Shown here: positions 7,998 through 19,630 of the stretch, piece by piece
How the letters are laid out: each line of letters opens with the position of its first letter
How positions within the stretch are numbered: position 1 is the stretch's first letter
Translations under genes and position numbers: made by a program
The notes under the pieces: model-generated
What the model saw: only the letters and a program-made list of their open reading frames with translations
Databases searched by the model: none
Told to the model about the DNA's origin: nothing
Assembly: GCF_001613005.1 (NCBI RefSeq)
Contig: NZ_BDBN01000030.1
Coordinates: forward strand, 51,013-115,012
Length of the DNA: 64,000 nucleotides
DNA from: Nocardia nova NBRC 15556
GTDB lineage: Bacteria > Actinomycetota > Actinomycetes > Mycobacteriales > Mycobacteriaceae
Direction of reading: 5' to 3'

Positions 7998-9590
7998 TTA
8001 CCGGTCGGCCGCGACCCTCGCCGTGTTGTCCTGCGCGGCCTGCCCGTACCGCCTCGAGGTGAATACCCGCGTTCCGTGCGGGGTTTCGACCGTGGCGGTG
8101 GTGGACGCGCCGATGATGAGCAGCGTGCGCATATCGACCTCGTCCGGATTCAGCTCGGCGAGGGTCGTCACATGCACCGATTCGGCCGGCCCGCCCACAT
8201 CGCGCCCCAGAACCACCGGGGTGTCCGGGCCGCGATGCTCGAGGACGAGTTCACGCAGGACGCCCACCTGCCATCGCCGCTGAGTGGAGGCAGGGTTGTA
8301 GATCGCGATCGCCATATCGGCCGCGGCGACCGCCGAAATCCGTTGTGCCACGGTCTCCCACGGCTTGAGACGGTCCGAGAGCGAGATCATCGCGAAGTCG
8401 TGGCCGAGCGGCGCGCCGATGCGGGCGGCCACGGCGCTGGCCGCGGTGACCCCGGGCAGCACCCGAACCGGCACATCGCGCCACTGCGGATCGGCCGATT
8501 CCTCGACCACCGCCGCGGCCATCGCGAACACCCCGGGATCGCCGGAGGACACCACCACCACGCGCGCCCCGGATTTCGCGAGATCCAATGCCATGGCCGC
8601 GCGTTCGGATTCGACCCGGTTGTCGCTGAGATGGCGGCGCTGCCCGGGGCGGACCGGCACCCGATTCACGTAGGTGGTGTAGCCGACGATATCGGTCGCC
8701 GCCGCGAGGGCGCGGGTGACCTCGGGCGTGGTCCATTGCGCGGAGCCGGGGCCCAGTCCCACGACGACGACCTCGCCGACCTCGTGAACGTCCGATCCGT
8801 CCGAATCACCGTGAGCCGCAGCGGGTTCGGTCGTGGTGAACGGTATCTCGGTGGTCGGTGCGGGCCCGGGCACCACGGTGATCGCGAAGTACGGCACATC
8901 GGCGTCGGAGACGTCGGCGGCGCGCAGGATCCGCTGCCGTCCGGTGCTGGCTCGTTCCACGTAGTAGGCGTCATCGAGCCGCCCGGCCTTCGACAGCGCT
9001 TGCCGCACAGCGGGATAGGTGCGGCCGAGCTTCATGATCGCCGCGGCGTCGGCGTCGGCGAGGCGTTCGGCCAGCTGATCCGGCGGCATGGTCCCGGGCA
9101 GCACCGTCAGCACCTGCTCACCCTCAACCAGGGGTGTGCCGAGCGCGGCCGAGGCGGCACTGACCGAGGTGATGCCCGGGATGATCTCCGCGGGGAACCG
9201 GTCGGCCAGGCGCCGGTGCATATGCATGTACGAGCTGTAGAACAGCGGATCGCCGGCCGCCAGGAGCGCCACGGTGCGGCCCGCGGCGAGATGTCCGGCC
9301 AGCAGCTCGGCGGCACGTTCGTAGAACTCGTCGATCGCGCCCTGATAGCCGCCCGGATGGTCGGTGGTCTCGGTGGTCACCGGATAGATTAGATGTTCCT
9401 CCAGTTGTCCCGGCCGCATGTACGGCGCCGCGATCGAGCGGGAGATGCTGCGACCGTGGCGGGCGCTGTGGAAGGCGATGACGTCGGCGGATTCGATGAC
9501 GCGAGCCGCCTTCACCGTCACCAGCTCCGGATCCCCGGGTCCGAGCCCCACGCCCCACAACTTCCCGGGAGCCACGTCCTGAGCACTCAT
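7998..9590 (-). CDS. cobIJ: CobI-CobJ fusion: precorrin-2 C20- and precorrin-3B C17-methyltransferase
   Basis: A 530-residue bifunctional enzyme with two tetrapyrrole methylase domains. Residues about 8-240 are the CobI part ([47 protein letters not shown]). A Thr/Ala/Asp-rich linker (about 245-270) joins it to the CobJ part ([71 protein letters not shown]). Both glycine-rich SAM-binding loops are intact. The fusion is the known arrangement in mycobacteria and relatives. Its ATG overlaps the cobH stop (ATGA), so the two are translationally coupled. Confidence 0.95.
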   Translation of the reverse strand: MSAQDVAPGKLWGVGLGPGDPELVTVKAARVIESADVIAFHSARHGRSISRSIAAPYMRPGQLEEHLIYPVTTETTDHPGGYQGAIDEFYERAAELLAGHLAAGRTVALLAAGDPLFYSSYMHMHRRLADRFPAEIIPGITSVSAASAALGTPLVEGEQVLTVLPGTMPPDQLAERLADADAAAIMKLGRTYPAVRQALSKAGRLDDAYYVERASTGRQRILRAADVSDADVPYFAITVVPGPAPTTEIPFTTTEPAAAHGDSDGSDVHEVGEVVVVGLGPGSAQWTTPEVTRALAAATDIVGYTTYVNRVPVRPGQRRHLSDNRVESERAAMALDLAKSGARVVVVSSGDPGVFAMAAAVVEESADPQWRDVPVRVLPGVTAASAVAARIGAPLGHDFAMISLSDRLKPWETVAQRISAVAAADMAIAIYNPASTQRRWQVGVLRELVLEHRGPDTPVVLGRDVGGPAESVHVTTLAELNPDEVDMRTLLIIGASTTATVETPHGTRVFTSRRYGQAAQDNTARVAADR

Positions 9591-10222
9591 TCCTGCTCGC
9601 TCGCGATCGCGTTCAGGGCGGCGGCGGTGATGGCGCTGCCGCCGCGCCGGCCGTGCACGGTGAGGTATTCGATGTCGCCGTATTCGGCCAGGGCCTGTTT
9701 GGATTCGGCGGCGCCGACGAAGCCCACCGGAATGCCGAGCACCGCCGCGGGGCGGGGTGCGCCGGCGTCGAGCATGTCCAGCAGATGGAACAGCGCGGTC
9801 GGGGCATTGCCGATCGCGACCACGGCGCCGTCGAGGCGATCACGCCACAATTCCAGTGCCGCAGCCGATCTCGTATTGCCCATCTCCCGAGCCAGCTGCG
9901 GTACCCGCGGATCGGCGAGCAGGCACAGCACCTCGTTGTCGGCCGGCAGCCGTTTGCGGGTGACGCCGGAGGCGACCATGGTGGCATCGCACAGGATCGG
10001 CGCGCCGCGGCGCAGCGCGGCGCGGGCCGCCGCCACGACCTGCGGGGTGTGCGAGATATCGGTGGTCAGATCGACCTGTCCGCACGCGTGGATCATGCGC
10101 ACCACCACCTGCGCGACATCGGCCGGGAACCGCGCCAGATCGGCTTCGGCCCGGATCGTCGCGAACGAGCGCCGATAGATCTCGGCCCCGTCGGTGAGGT
10201 AGCTGGTACGCACATCGGACAT
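9587..10222 (-). CDS. cobH: CobH, precorrin-8X methylmutase
   Basis: It converts precorrin-8X to hydrogenobyrinate by a 1,5-methyl shift. The 211-residue product carries the family signature around the catalytic histidine ([17 protein letters not shown]), [24 protein letters not shown] and [16 protein letters not shown]. The ATG at 10222 is favoured because AGGG lies eight bases upstream; ATG 10228 and GTG 10231 are alternatives. It is co-transcribed with cobIJ through an ATGA overlap. The gene immediately upstream is an unrelated membrane protein, not cobG as in M. tuberculosis. Confidence 0.94.
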   Translation of the reverse strand: MSDVRTSYLTDGAEIYRRSFATIRAEADLARFPADVAQVVVRMIHACGQVDLTTDISHTPQVVAAARAALRRGAPILCDATMVASGVTRKRLPADNEVLCLLADPRVPQLAREMGNTRSAAALELWRDRLDGAVVAIGNAPTALFHLLDMLDAGAPRPAAVLGIPVGFVGAAESKQALAEYGDIEYLTVHGRRGGSAITAAALNAIASEQE

Positions 10223-10312
10223 GGGCATCACCCTAGCGGTGAGAATCCGCGCCCCGAGCGGCAGCGTGGGCGAGGAGCCGCCCGGCCCGCGACATCGAGC
10301 CGCCCCGCGACA

Positions 10313-10885
10313 TCAGAACGGCAACCGCGCCCGCCACGGCGATTCGGCCGGATCGTGCAGGGGATTGGCGAAGACGAGATAGCGGAACAGGGCCAGCGCC
10401 CCGGTGAGCAGCAGCACCGCGAGCGGGACCTCGGCGAGCACGGCCGTCGCGATCGACACCCGGATGTCGTCGGGACCGGCGGTGGTCGTGTCGAACCAGG
10501 CGTCGGCGAGCAGCAGCACCCCGGTGCCGGAGGCCGGCAGGATCACCAGCGCCCGCCGCCGCCAGCCGAGGTAGGCGGTGGTCGCCATCATCACGACCAG
10601 CAGGATGTCGAAGCCGATCCACACCAGCGCCCAATGATTCGCGTCGTAGTCCTGCGGCAGTGTGAACCCGAGGTAGACCAGCCACGGGATCATCGCGACC
10701 GAACCGCCGACCATCAGCGACAGCCGTAGTCCGCGGGCCACGCGCACCCGGCGCGGATGCGGCCGCACCCGGTCGGGCCGCAGCCGCGCGACCAGTTCGA
10801 GCCGCTGGGGGAGCGAGAGCTGTGCGATCTGCGCATCGGAGAGCAGGCCGGCGGTGGACGGCGACTGATCCGCGGACGAGTCCAT
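10313..10885 (-). CDS. Four-helix integral membrane protein inserted in the cob cluster
   Basis: A 190-residue protein. Residues 1-50 are soluble and Arg-rich at the end (LPQRLELVARLRPDRVRPHPRRVRVARG). Four predicted membrane helices follow (near residues 55-75, 86-103, 110-128 and 145-172), and the protein ends in a short charged tail (NPLHDPAESPWRARLPF). No family is recognised, and no metal-binding His/Cys cluster suggests cobalt transport. It lies on the same strand between cobG (149 bp upstream) and cobH (about 90 bp downstream), so it may share transcripts with them. Whether it has any role in B12 metabolism is unknown. Confidence 0.75.
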   Translation of the reverse strand: MDSSADQSPSTAGLLSDAQIAQLSLPQRLELVARLRPDRVRPHPRRVRVARGLRLSLMVGGSVAMIPWLVYLGFTLPQDYDANHWALVWIGFDILLVVMMATTAYLGWRRRALVILPASGTGVLLLADAWFDTTTAGPDDIRVSIATAVLAEVPLAVLLLTGALALFRYLVFANPLHDPAESPWRARLPF

Positions 10886-11034
10886 CGATCCAGTGTGCGC
10901 GAAGTACGGCGTTGTCGGGACGTGCCGGCAGGAGCCGTCGGCCACGACCATCCGATCGGCGGCGCTACGGAATGGGAGAGCGTCGCGGCGAGGTGCCTCA
11001 GCGAGTCGCGCCCGGCGGTGAGATGGTAGCGAAG

Positions 11035-12228
11035 TCAGTCGTCCGCGCGAGGTCCGATGATGCGATAGCCGCCGGATTCGGCGACCACCTCGGTCACCGG
11101 CCCGGCCGGACGCCCGCATTGCCGATCGCAGCCGGACCAATGCTGCCGGCCGGCGACGACCACCTGATCGGCCGCGACGCCCGACAGGTCCGGCGCCGGG
11201 GCGCCGACCGGGAGCACGCGGCCGGACATGACGGCCTCGGCCGCGTCGGCCCGCACGTCCGTCAGTGATTTCGCGCAGCCAGGTCGCCCGGCGCACGCCG
11301 TCACCGCGAGCCACGGTGAGTTCGCGTCGAAGATCAGGCCCATCGGCGCGAGCACCCGCACCACCTGTTCGGCCGTCCACTCGTCCATATCGGCCAGGAC
11401 GAGGCTGCGCCAGGGGGTGATCAGAATCGGATGTTCCACCGCCGCAACGAATTCCGCGGTCCGGGCGGGCAGGGCGCCCAGCGGCACCCCCGCCCCGAGC
11501 GCGACCCGGTCGTCGGCCTGGGTGAGCCATCCGATCGGAATATCCTGGCGGGCAACGAGATCCATCGGTTCAGCGGTCGGTTCCAGAGCCAATTCGGCCA
11601 GGATCCGGGCCGGGCCGTCGGCGACCTCGCGTAGCCGCCACTGCTCGCCGCGCATCCGCTGGAAACCGTGGGCCGCCGCCAGCATCGTGTCCACCGCCCG
11701 GTCGGCGCCGATCCGCGCGCCCGAATCGCGCCCGGCCAGGACCAGCGCGAACTCGGCCTCGTCGGTGGCGTGCACGCCGATATCGCCGCCGAGACCGCTG
11801 ATGTCGCCGCGGCCGTCGTCGAGGGTGAACAGCACGCGCCCGGGCAGTGCGGCCAATTCCGGCGCCTGCCGCAGCTCCGCATCGAGTCGCGCGGCCAGCG
11901 GATGCACATCGCTCCAGCCGCCCACCCGGCCCGACAGCGGCGAGGCCACGATGTTGCGCACCCGCTCGTGGGTGGGCGCGGGCAGCAGCTCGGCCTGTTC
12001 GAGCCGCTCGGCCAGGGCCGCCGCATCGTGCATCTGCCGCAATTGCACATTGCCGCGGGAGGTTAGTTCGATACTGCCGTTGCCGAGCTCGTCGGCCGCC
12101 GCGGCCAGCACCCGCAGTTGATCGGGGGTGATCGCGCCGCCGGGCAGCCGGATCCGGGCCAGCGGACCGTCGGCGGCCTGATGCAGGCGCAGGACACCGG
12201 GGCAGGAGTCGGGGGCGGAGCGCGTCAT
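11035..12228 (-). CDS. cobG: CobG, precorrin-3B synthase
   Basis: The oxygen-dependent enzyme that makes precorrin-3B, built like a nitrite/sulfite reductase half. The 397-residue protein begins MTRSAPDSCPGVLRLHQAADGPLARIRLPGG. It shows the ferredoxin-like repeat (LTSRGNVQLRQM, residues about 57-68) and the C-terminal cysteine set for the 4Fe-4S cluster (TACAGRPGCAKS and GCDRQCGRP). The presence of CobG marks the aerobic (late cobalt insertion) route, consistent with cobN nearby. It is transcribed towards cobH. Confidence 0.93.
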   Translation of the reverse strand: MTRSAPDSCPGVLRLHQAADGPLARIRLPGGAITPDQLRVLAAAADELGNGSIELTSRGNVQLRQMHDAAALAERLEQAELLPAPTHERVRNIVASPLSGRVGGWSDVHPLAARLDAELRQAPELAALPGRVLFTLDDGRGDISGLGGDIGVHATDEAEFALVLAGRDSGARIGADRAVDTMLAAAHGFQRMRGEQWRLREVADGPARILAELALEPTAEPMDLVARQDIPIGWLTQADDRVALGAGVPLGALPARTAEFVAAVEHPILITPWRSLVLADMDEWTAEQVVRVLAPMGLIFDANSPWLAVTACAGRPGCAKSLTDVRADAAEAVMSGRVLPVGAPAPDLSGVAADQVVVAGRQHWSGCDRQCGRPAGPVTEVVAESGGYRIIGPRADD

Positions 12229-12300
12229 GATGCCACCAGCCTACGAGCCGGGCGCGCGGCGAACGCGGGCGAGGCCGGGGCGCGTCCGCGGTTCACGGTG

Positions 12301-12630
12301 TCAGTGACCGCGCCTCAGGTGCAGGCGGCGTCGCGGATCGTGCGACGTGCGGGACGGTTCGAGCGGGGCGGCCGGCCAGGAGGGATCGAAGAGCAGGCTG
12401 GGGCCTGCGTGGTGGGCGACCCGGTCGTGGTGGGCGGTCGCGCCGAACAGGCTCATCCCGCCGAGGAAGGCGGCGGCGCAGATCGCGCCGGAGACGAGAG
12501 CCCAGCCGCGATGGCCGCTCGCGGCCGCGGTGAGTCCCATCGCCAGGCTGCCGAATCCGATCAGAACGCAGAAGTAGCTGGTCCAGGCGACCATACGGTT
12601 GCGCCGCACCCAAGGCGGGGTGGCGGGCAT
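12301..12630 (-). CDS. Small two-helix membrane protein, tandem paralogue A
   Basis: A 109-residue protein beginning MPATPPWVRRNRMVAWTSYF. Two membrane helices (about 14-34 and 43-63) are followed by a soluble tail. The tail carries HHDRVAHHAGPSLLFDPSW and then a basic, disordered end. The whole first 85 residues align with the upstream neighbour (RRNRxxAW, two helices, HDRV/DHV, H, LL-D). It starts 4 bp after that gene stops, so the two form one operon. The family is not recognised. Confidence 0.7.
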   Translation of the reverse strand: MPATPPWVRRNRMVAWTSYFCVLIGFGSLAMGLTAAASGHRGWALVSGAICAAAFLGGMSLFGATAHHDRVAHHAGPSLLFDPSWPAAPLEPSRTSHDPRRRLHLRRGH

Positions 12631-12634
12631 CGGC

Positions 12635-12952
12635 TCACCGGTCCTTCGGGCTGCTCTCGTCCCGGGCGCGGATCACGGCCTGCCACAGCTGGTCGTCGAC
12701 GTAACTGTCCGACAACAGATGTGGTGTGTCGTGGCGTTCGACGTGGTCGCGGCGGACCGTGGACTCGAAGACCAGCAGCCCGAAGATCGCGACCGCCGCA
12801 CAGGCGCCCGCGGCGACGAGCAACAGCCCGCCGTGACCCCCGGCCGCAGCGGCCAAAGCCATTGCCAGCAATGCAACAGCAACCATCATGCATGTAATTC
12901 CCGACCAGGCGGCAAAGCGGTTCCGCCTGCTCCATCCCGGTGAGTTCGGCAT
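12635..12952 (-). CDS. Small two-helix membrane protein, tandem paralogue B
   Basis: A 105-residue protein from the ATG at 12952: MPNSPGWSRRNRFAAWSGIT, two Ala/Gly-rich membrane helices (about 14-36 and 41-63), then RRDHVERHDTPHLLSDSYVDDQLWQAV. It is clearly homologous to the next gene, which points to a local duplication. It is transcribed away from the cobalamin riboswitch and cobN, sharing the same divergent promoter region (12953-12990). Whether vitamin B12 controls it is not shown by the sequence, because the riboswitch is on the other strand. Confidence 0.7.
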   Translation of the reverse strand: MPNSPGWSRRNRFAAWSGITCMMVAVALLAMALAAAAGGHGGLLLVAAGACAAVAIFGLLVFESTVRRDHVERHDTPHLLSDSYVDDQLWQAVIRARDESSPKDR

Positions 12953-12989
12953 ATTCACAGCGTACGCCGCGGGATCGGATCGGGAAATA

Positions 12990-13130
12990 CCGGTCACAGC
13001 AGTGCGATAGCATCCGGGGGCTCGCCGATACGAGGAAAGCCGGTGCAATTCCGGTGCGGTCGCGCCACTGTGACAGTCAGACCCTCCGGGCGGGCGGCCG
13101 TATCCGCTATGGGCGCGTCACCCGAGGAGA
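12990..13130 (+). promoter_or_regulatory. Cobalamin riboswitch controlling cobN
   Basis: The conserved core is visible: GAGGAAAGCCGGTGCAATTC at 13032-13051, then CGGTGCGGTCGC, then the B12 box GCCACTGTGA (13063-13073). A P2/P3-like stretch (GATAGCATCCGGGGGCTCG) precedes it. It ends next to the cobN ribosome site (GAGGAG at about 13123). Adenosylcobalamin binding probably hides that site and shuts off translation of cobN, as in other class II aptamers. The boundaries are approximate. Confidence 0.9.
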
Positions 13131-13133
13131 ACC

Positions 13134-16757
<3,624 letters not shown>

Positions 16758-16763
16758 TGCGAC

Positions 16764-16796
16764 CCGGTGCGGCCGCTACGTCGGCGGGCGCACCGG
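16764..16796 (+). terminator. Hairpin after cobN
   Basis: CCGGTGCG at 16764-16771 pairs perfectly with CGCACCGG at 16789-16796 across a 17-base loop, 7 bp after the cobN stop. There is no U-tract, which is usual for GC-rich actinobacterial terminators. Confidence 0.45.
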
Positions 16797-16851
16797 ATCC
16801 TGCGCCGCGCGGCGGATGTGCGGGCGCGGGTTCGGCCCCTACCGTGGGGAT

Positions 16852-17241
16852 ATGACCTGGAACGAACTCGCACAGCAGAAGTACGTCCTGCTCACCACCT
16901 ACAAGAAGGACGGCACGCCGGTCGGGGCCCCGGTCTGGGTGGCTCCCGACGGCGACCGGCTGGTGGTCTGGACCAATCCGAAGAGCTGGAAGGTGAAACG
17001 GCTGCACCGCAACGCCGCGGTGACGGTCCAGGCCTGCGACGCCCGCGGCCGCACGTCCGGATCGCCGGTGAGCGCCGGGACGGCGCGCGTCCTCGATGGC
17101 GACGGGACCGAACGGGTCCGCGATCTCATCGCCCACAAATACGGCGTGATCGGCACCCTGCTGATCCGCGGCCACAAGTTGATCTTCGGCAAGGATCGCT
17201 CGGTCGGGCTGGCGATCACCGCCCAACCGGCGGGGCAGTGA
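16852..17241 (+). CDS. PPOX-class F420-dependent oxidoreductase (split-barrel), copy 1
   Basis: A 129-residue single-domain split beta-barrel protein from the ATG at 16852. Typical features are YVLLTTYKKDGTPVGAPVWVAPDGDRLVVWT, SWKVKRLHRNAAVTVQACDARG and the GTARVLD strand. Enzymes of this type use F420H2 or FMN to reduce small substrates or act as biliverdin reductases. M. tuberculosis also has such a gene next to cobN (Rv2061c, from memory). It is convergent with its paralogue at 17272. Confidence 0.85.
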   Translation: MTWNELAQQKYVLLTTYKKDGTPVGAPVWVAPDGDRLVVWTNPKSWKVKRLHRNAAVTVQACDARGRTSGSPVSAGTARVLDGDGTERVRDLIAHKYGVIGTLLIRGHKLIFGKDRSVGLAITAQPAGQ

Positions 17242-17271
17242 CCACCGCCGATCGAGTGAGATCGTCTCGGA

Positions 17272-17658
17272 TCAGGCTGGGGCAGCGGCGATTTCGATGC
17301 CGATCGTGCCCTTGCGGCCGCGCCGCAGCACGCTGCCGGTGACGATCAGCCAACCCATGAGCGAATACTTGCGCTTGATCAGCTGCCGGGTCCGGTCGCT
17401 GCCCTCCTCGTCGAGCACCCGGGCGGTGCCGCGCACGATCTCCCCGTGCGGCTTACCCGACACGCTGCAGGGCTGCAAGGTGACGTCCGGATTGCGCCGC
17501 ACCCGCTTGACCTTCCAGGCCGCGGTCTCGGTCCAGACGTACAACTTCGCATCGTCGAGCGCCGCCCACACCGGGGTCGCGACCGGTGTGCCGTCCTTCT
17601 TGTAGGTGGTGAGCAGAACGTAGTTCGCGGTACCGGCGGGGCCGAAAGGATTGTCCAC
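17272..17658 (-). CDS. PPOX-class F420-dependent oxidoreductase (split-barrel), copy 2
   Basis: A 128-residue paralogue of the gene at 16852, with the same framework: YVLLTTYKKDGTPVATPVWA, AWKVKRVRRNPDVTLQPCSVSG, GTARVLDEEGSDRTRQLIKRKY. It starts with GTG at 17658. The two stops lie only 30 bp apart in convergent orientation. The C-terminus (MGWLIVTGSVLRRGRKGTIGIEI) is more basic than that of copy 1. Substrate unknown. Confidence 0.85.
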   Translation of the reverse strand: MDNPFGPAGTANYVLLTTYKKDGTPVATPVWAALDDAKLYVWTETAAWKVKRVRRNPDVTLQPCSVSGKPHGEIVRGTARVLDEEGSDRTRQLIKRKYSLMGWLIVTGSVLRRGRKGTIGIEIAAAPA

Positions 17659-17770
17659 GACTGCCGAGCCTAATCGGTCGAGCCCGGAGGCGGCGGCGGA
17701 GCGTCACCGACCTTCGTTCCCCGATCCTGCTCCGAACGACATTGCCTGATCGGCATGGCCCAGGGGTGAA

Positions 17771-18538
17771 TCATGCCGTGTGGGTGAGGATTCGGGGGCC
17801 CGCGTCGGTGATGGCGACGGTGTGTTCGGAATGTGCGGTGCGCGAGCCGTCGGCGGAACGGATCGTCCATCCGTCCGGATCGGTGATGATGCGATCGGTG
17901 GTGCGGGCGAACCAGGGCTCGATCGCGATGGTGAGGCCGGGGACGAGCCGCATGCCGCGCCCGGCGCGACCGGCGTTGGGAACGTGCGGATCCTCGTGCA
18001 TGGTGCGGCCGAGTCCGTGGCCGCCGAATTCGGTGTTGACGGGGTAGCCGTGCCGCCGCGCGACGCCCGCGATGGCCGCGGAGATGTCGCCGAGCCGCCC
18101 TCCCGGCCGGGCGACCTCGACGGCGGCGGCCAAGGCCTCCTCGGTCGCGGCCACCAGCCGGGCGTCCTCGGGATCGGCGGTGCCGACGATGGTGCTGACC
18201 GCGGCGTCGGCGACCCAGCCGTCGACCGAGACCGCCAGATCCATGGTCAGCACATCACCGTCGCGCAACCGGTAGTCGTAGGGCAGTCCGTGCAGAACCG
18301 CGTCGTTGACCGACAGGCAGACGGTGTTGCGGAACGGGCCGCGCCCGAACGAAGGCGCGTAGTCCCAATAGCACGACACCGCCCCTCGTTCCCGGATGCG
18401 CTGCCGCACATACTTTTCCAGATCGAGCAGATTCATCCCGACCTCGGCTTTTTCCCGCAGCTCCGCGAGCACCTCGGCGACGAAGCGTCCGGCCACGCCC
18501 ATCCGCTCGATCTCGGCGGCTGTCTTCAGTTCGACCAC
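17771..18538 (-). CDS. map: Type I methionine aminopeptidase
   Basis: It removes N-terminal methionine from nascent proteins. The 255-residue protein starts at a GTG (18538) preceded by a strong AGGGAGG site. All five metal ligands are visible: the two Asp in TMDLAVSVDGWVADAAVS, His in GGHGLGRTMHEDPHVPN, Glu in IAIEPWF and Glu in HSEHTVAITDAG. It lacks the long N-terminal SH3-type extension of some mycobacterial enzymes. It is divergent from a small XRE regulator, with two operator-like dyads between them, so this copy may be conditionally expressed rather than the only housekeeping Map. Confidence 0.93.
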   Translation of the reverse strand: MVELKTAAEIERMGVAGRFVAEVLAELREKAEVGMNLLDLEKYVRQRIRERGAVSCYWDYAPSFGRGPFRNTVCLSVNDAVLHGLPYDYRLRDGDVLTMDLAVSVDGWVADAAVSTIVGTADPEDARLVAATEEALAAAVEVARPGGRLGDISAAIAGVARRHGYPVNTEFGGHGLGRTMHEDPHVPNAGRAGRGMRLVPGLTIAIEPWFARTTDRIITDPDGWTIRSADGSRTAHSEHTVAITDAGPRILTHTA

Positions 18539-18554
18539 GAAACCTCCCTGGTAT

Positions 18555-18598
18555 CGGTATTTATATACCGACTCTAACCGTAGCGGTATTTGAATACC
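18555..18598. promoter_or_regulatory. Duplicated operator between map and the XRE regulator
   Basis: Two near-identical dyads are present: CGGTAT-TTAT-ATACCG at 18555-18570 and GGTAT-TTGA-ATACC at 18585-18598. Their starts are 29 bp apart, close to three helical turns. They occupy most of the 77-bp divergent promoter region. They probably bind the XRE protein encoded at 18616 and control both genes. Confidence 0.65.
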
Positions 18599-18615
18599 AG
18601 CTCTATGCTGGGGGC

Positions 18616-18879
18616 ATGGTTCGACTTCCGCTGACCCCGGCCCAGGTAGAGGCCGGTCGCCGCCTGGGCGCGCATCTGCGTGCGGTCCGGGGCGATCGGG
18701 ACCCCGCGGAGATCGCCCGCGCGGCCGGCATCTCACCGGAAACGCTGCGCAAGATCGAATCCGGCCGGCTGCCCAGCCCGGCATTCGGCACCGTCGTCGG
18801 ACTCTCCGGGGCGCTCGGAATTCCGCTGCAGGAGTTGGCCGAGGTGTGGCAGTCCGCCCGCCTCAGCGCCTCGGCCTGA
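18616..18879 (+). CDS. XRE-family helix-turn-helix regulator
   Basis: An 87-residue protein that is almost only a DNA-binding domain. It reads LGAHLRAVRGDRDPAEIARAAGISPETLRKIESGRLPSPAFGTVVGLSGALGIPLQELAEVW, with the helix-turn-helix at about residues 33-55. No ligand domain is present. It is divergent from map and lies directly beside the paired GGTAT-N4-ATACC dyads, so it probably represses itself and map. An antitoxin role was considered, but no toxin partner is adjacent. Confidence 0.85.
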   Translation: MVRLPLTPAQVEAGRRLGAHLRAVRGDRDPAEIARAAGISPETLRKIESGRLPSPAFGTVVGLSGALGIPLQELAEVWQSARLSASA

Positions 18880-18885
18880 CCGTAA

Positions 18886-19533
18886 CTAGGAGTTTTCCGC
18901 GCGGAACAGGGGAAGGGGCGCGTCGGCTATCGCCTCCGGGGAGGGGAGTGTGGCCCGTGCCTCCGGCGGGCTCATTCGCGACTGGAGTGCTCGCTGGTGG
19001 GCTGCGCCCACGAGCAGTAATGCGGCGGTGCGTGGTTCGGTGACGATGTGGTGGCGGGCCGACAGGTGTCCGATCACCACGTCCAGGGCGCGGTGCGGGC
19101 CCAGATCGAAGTCGCGGCTGCGTTCCGAGTACACCGCGCGCAATTCGGCGTCGGAGTCGATCGCCGCCATGACCGGTAGCGCGGCACGGAAGAAGTCCTC
19201 CAGCACGGTCACCAGGTGCACGAGATCGCTTCGCAGATCGGCGGATTCGGCCGTGTCCGCGGAATGGGACGAATCGGCGAGCATATCCTTCAGCGGCCGC
19301 AGGTGATGCTGGATCACAGCTTGGAGCAGGCCGGTGCGATCGCCGAAGTGATAGAAAATGCTCGACTCGGCGACGCCCGCGCGAGTGGCGACTTCCTTGG
19401 TGGTGAGCCGGGCGACCCCGGAACCGGTGAGGACGTCCTGTGCGGCCACGATGACAGCCTCCCGCACTCCGCTGCGCGGCCGCCCGCGGGTGCGTGCGGG
19501 CGGTTCGGTGTTCTGGGCGTGCTGGCGCGGCAC
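18886..19533 (-). CDS. TetR-family transcriptional regulator
   Basis: A 215-residue protein from the GTG at 19533 (GGAAGGA site seven bases upstream). The N-terminal DNA-binding domain reads RSGVREAVIVAAQDVLTGSGVARLTTKEVATRAGVAESSIFYHFGDRTGLLQAVI. The C-terminal helical ligand domain has the TetR_C pattern LEDFFRAALPVMAAIDSDAELR. It is divergent from the deazaflavin-dependent reductase at 19631. A strong dyad lies between them, making that gene the likely target. Confidence 0.92.
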   Translation of the reverse strand: MPRQHAQNTEPPARTRGRPRSGVREAVIVAAQDVLTGSGVARLTTKEVATRAGVAESSIFYHFGDRTGLLQAVIQHHLRPLKDMLADSSHSADTAESADLRSDLVHLVTVLEDFFRAALPVMAAIDSDAELRAVYSERSRDFDLGPHRALDVVIGHLSARHHIVTEPRTAALLLVGAAHQRALQSRMSPPEARATLPSPEAIADAPLPLFRAENS

Positions 19534-19584
19534 CGCGTGTTCCTTCCGATCGGTTCGTGCCCTTGCAGTATGCCGCAACCCGTC

Positions 19585-19613
19585 GTATTTTCTGAGTAGG
19601 CACTCGAAAATAC
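19585..19613. promoter_or_regulatory. TetR operator upstream of the deazaflavin reductase
   Basis: An interrupted inverted repeat: GTATTTTC (19585-19592), T, GAGT, AGGC spacer, ACTC, GAAAATAC (19606-19613). The outer arms are perfect over 8 bp and the inner arms over 4 bp. It ends 17 bp before the ATG at 19631, where bound TetR would block transcription. Confidence 0.65.
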
Positions 19614-19630
19614 TGATCGGAGCTGTCGAC

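Noticed and set aside
18616..18879. XRE protein as an antitoxin
   Set aside because: No toxin-like gene lies beside it. The neighbours are map (divergent) and a convergent TetR gene.
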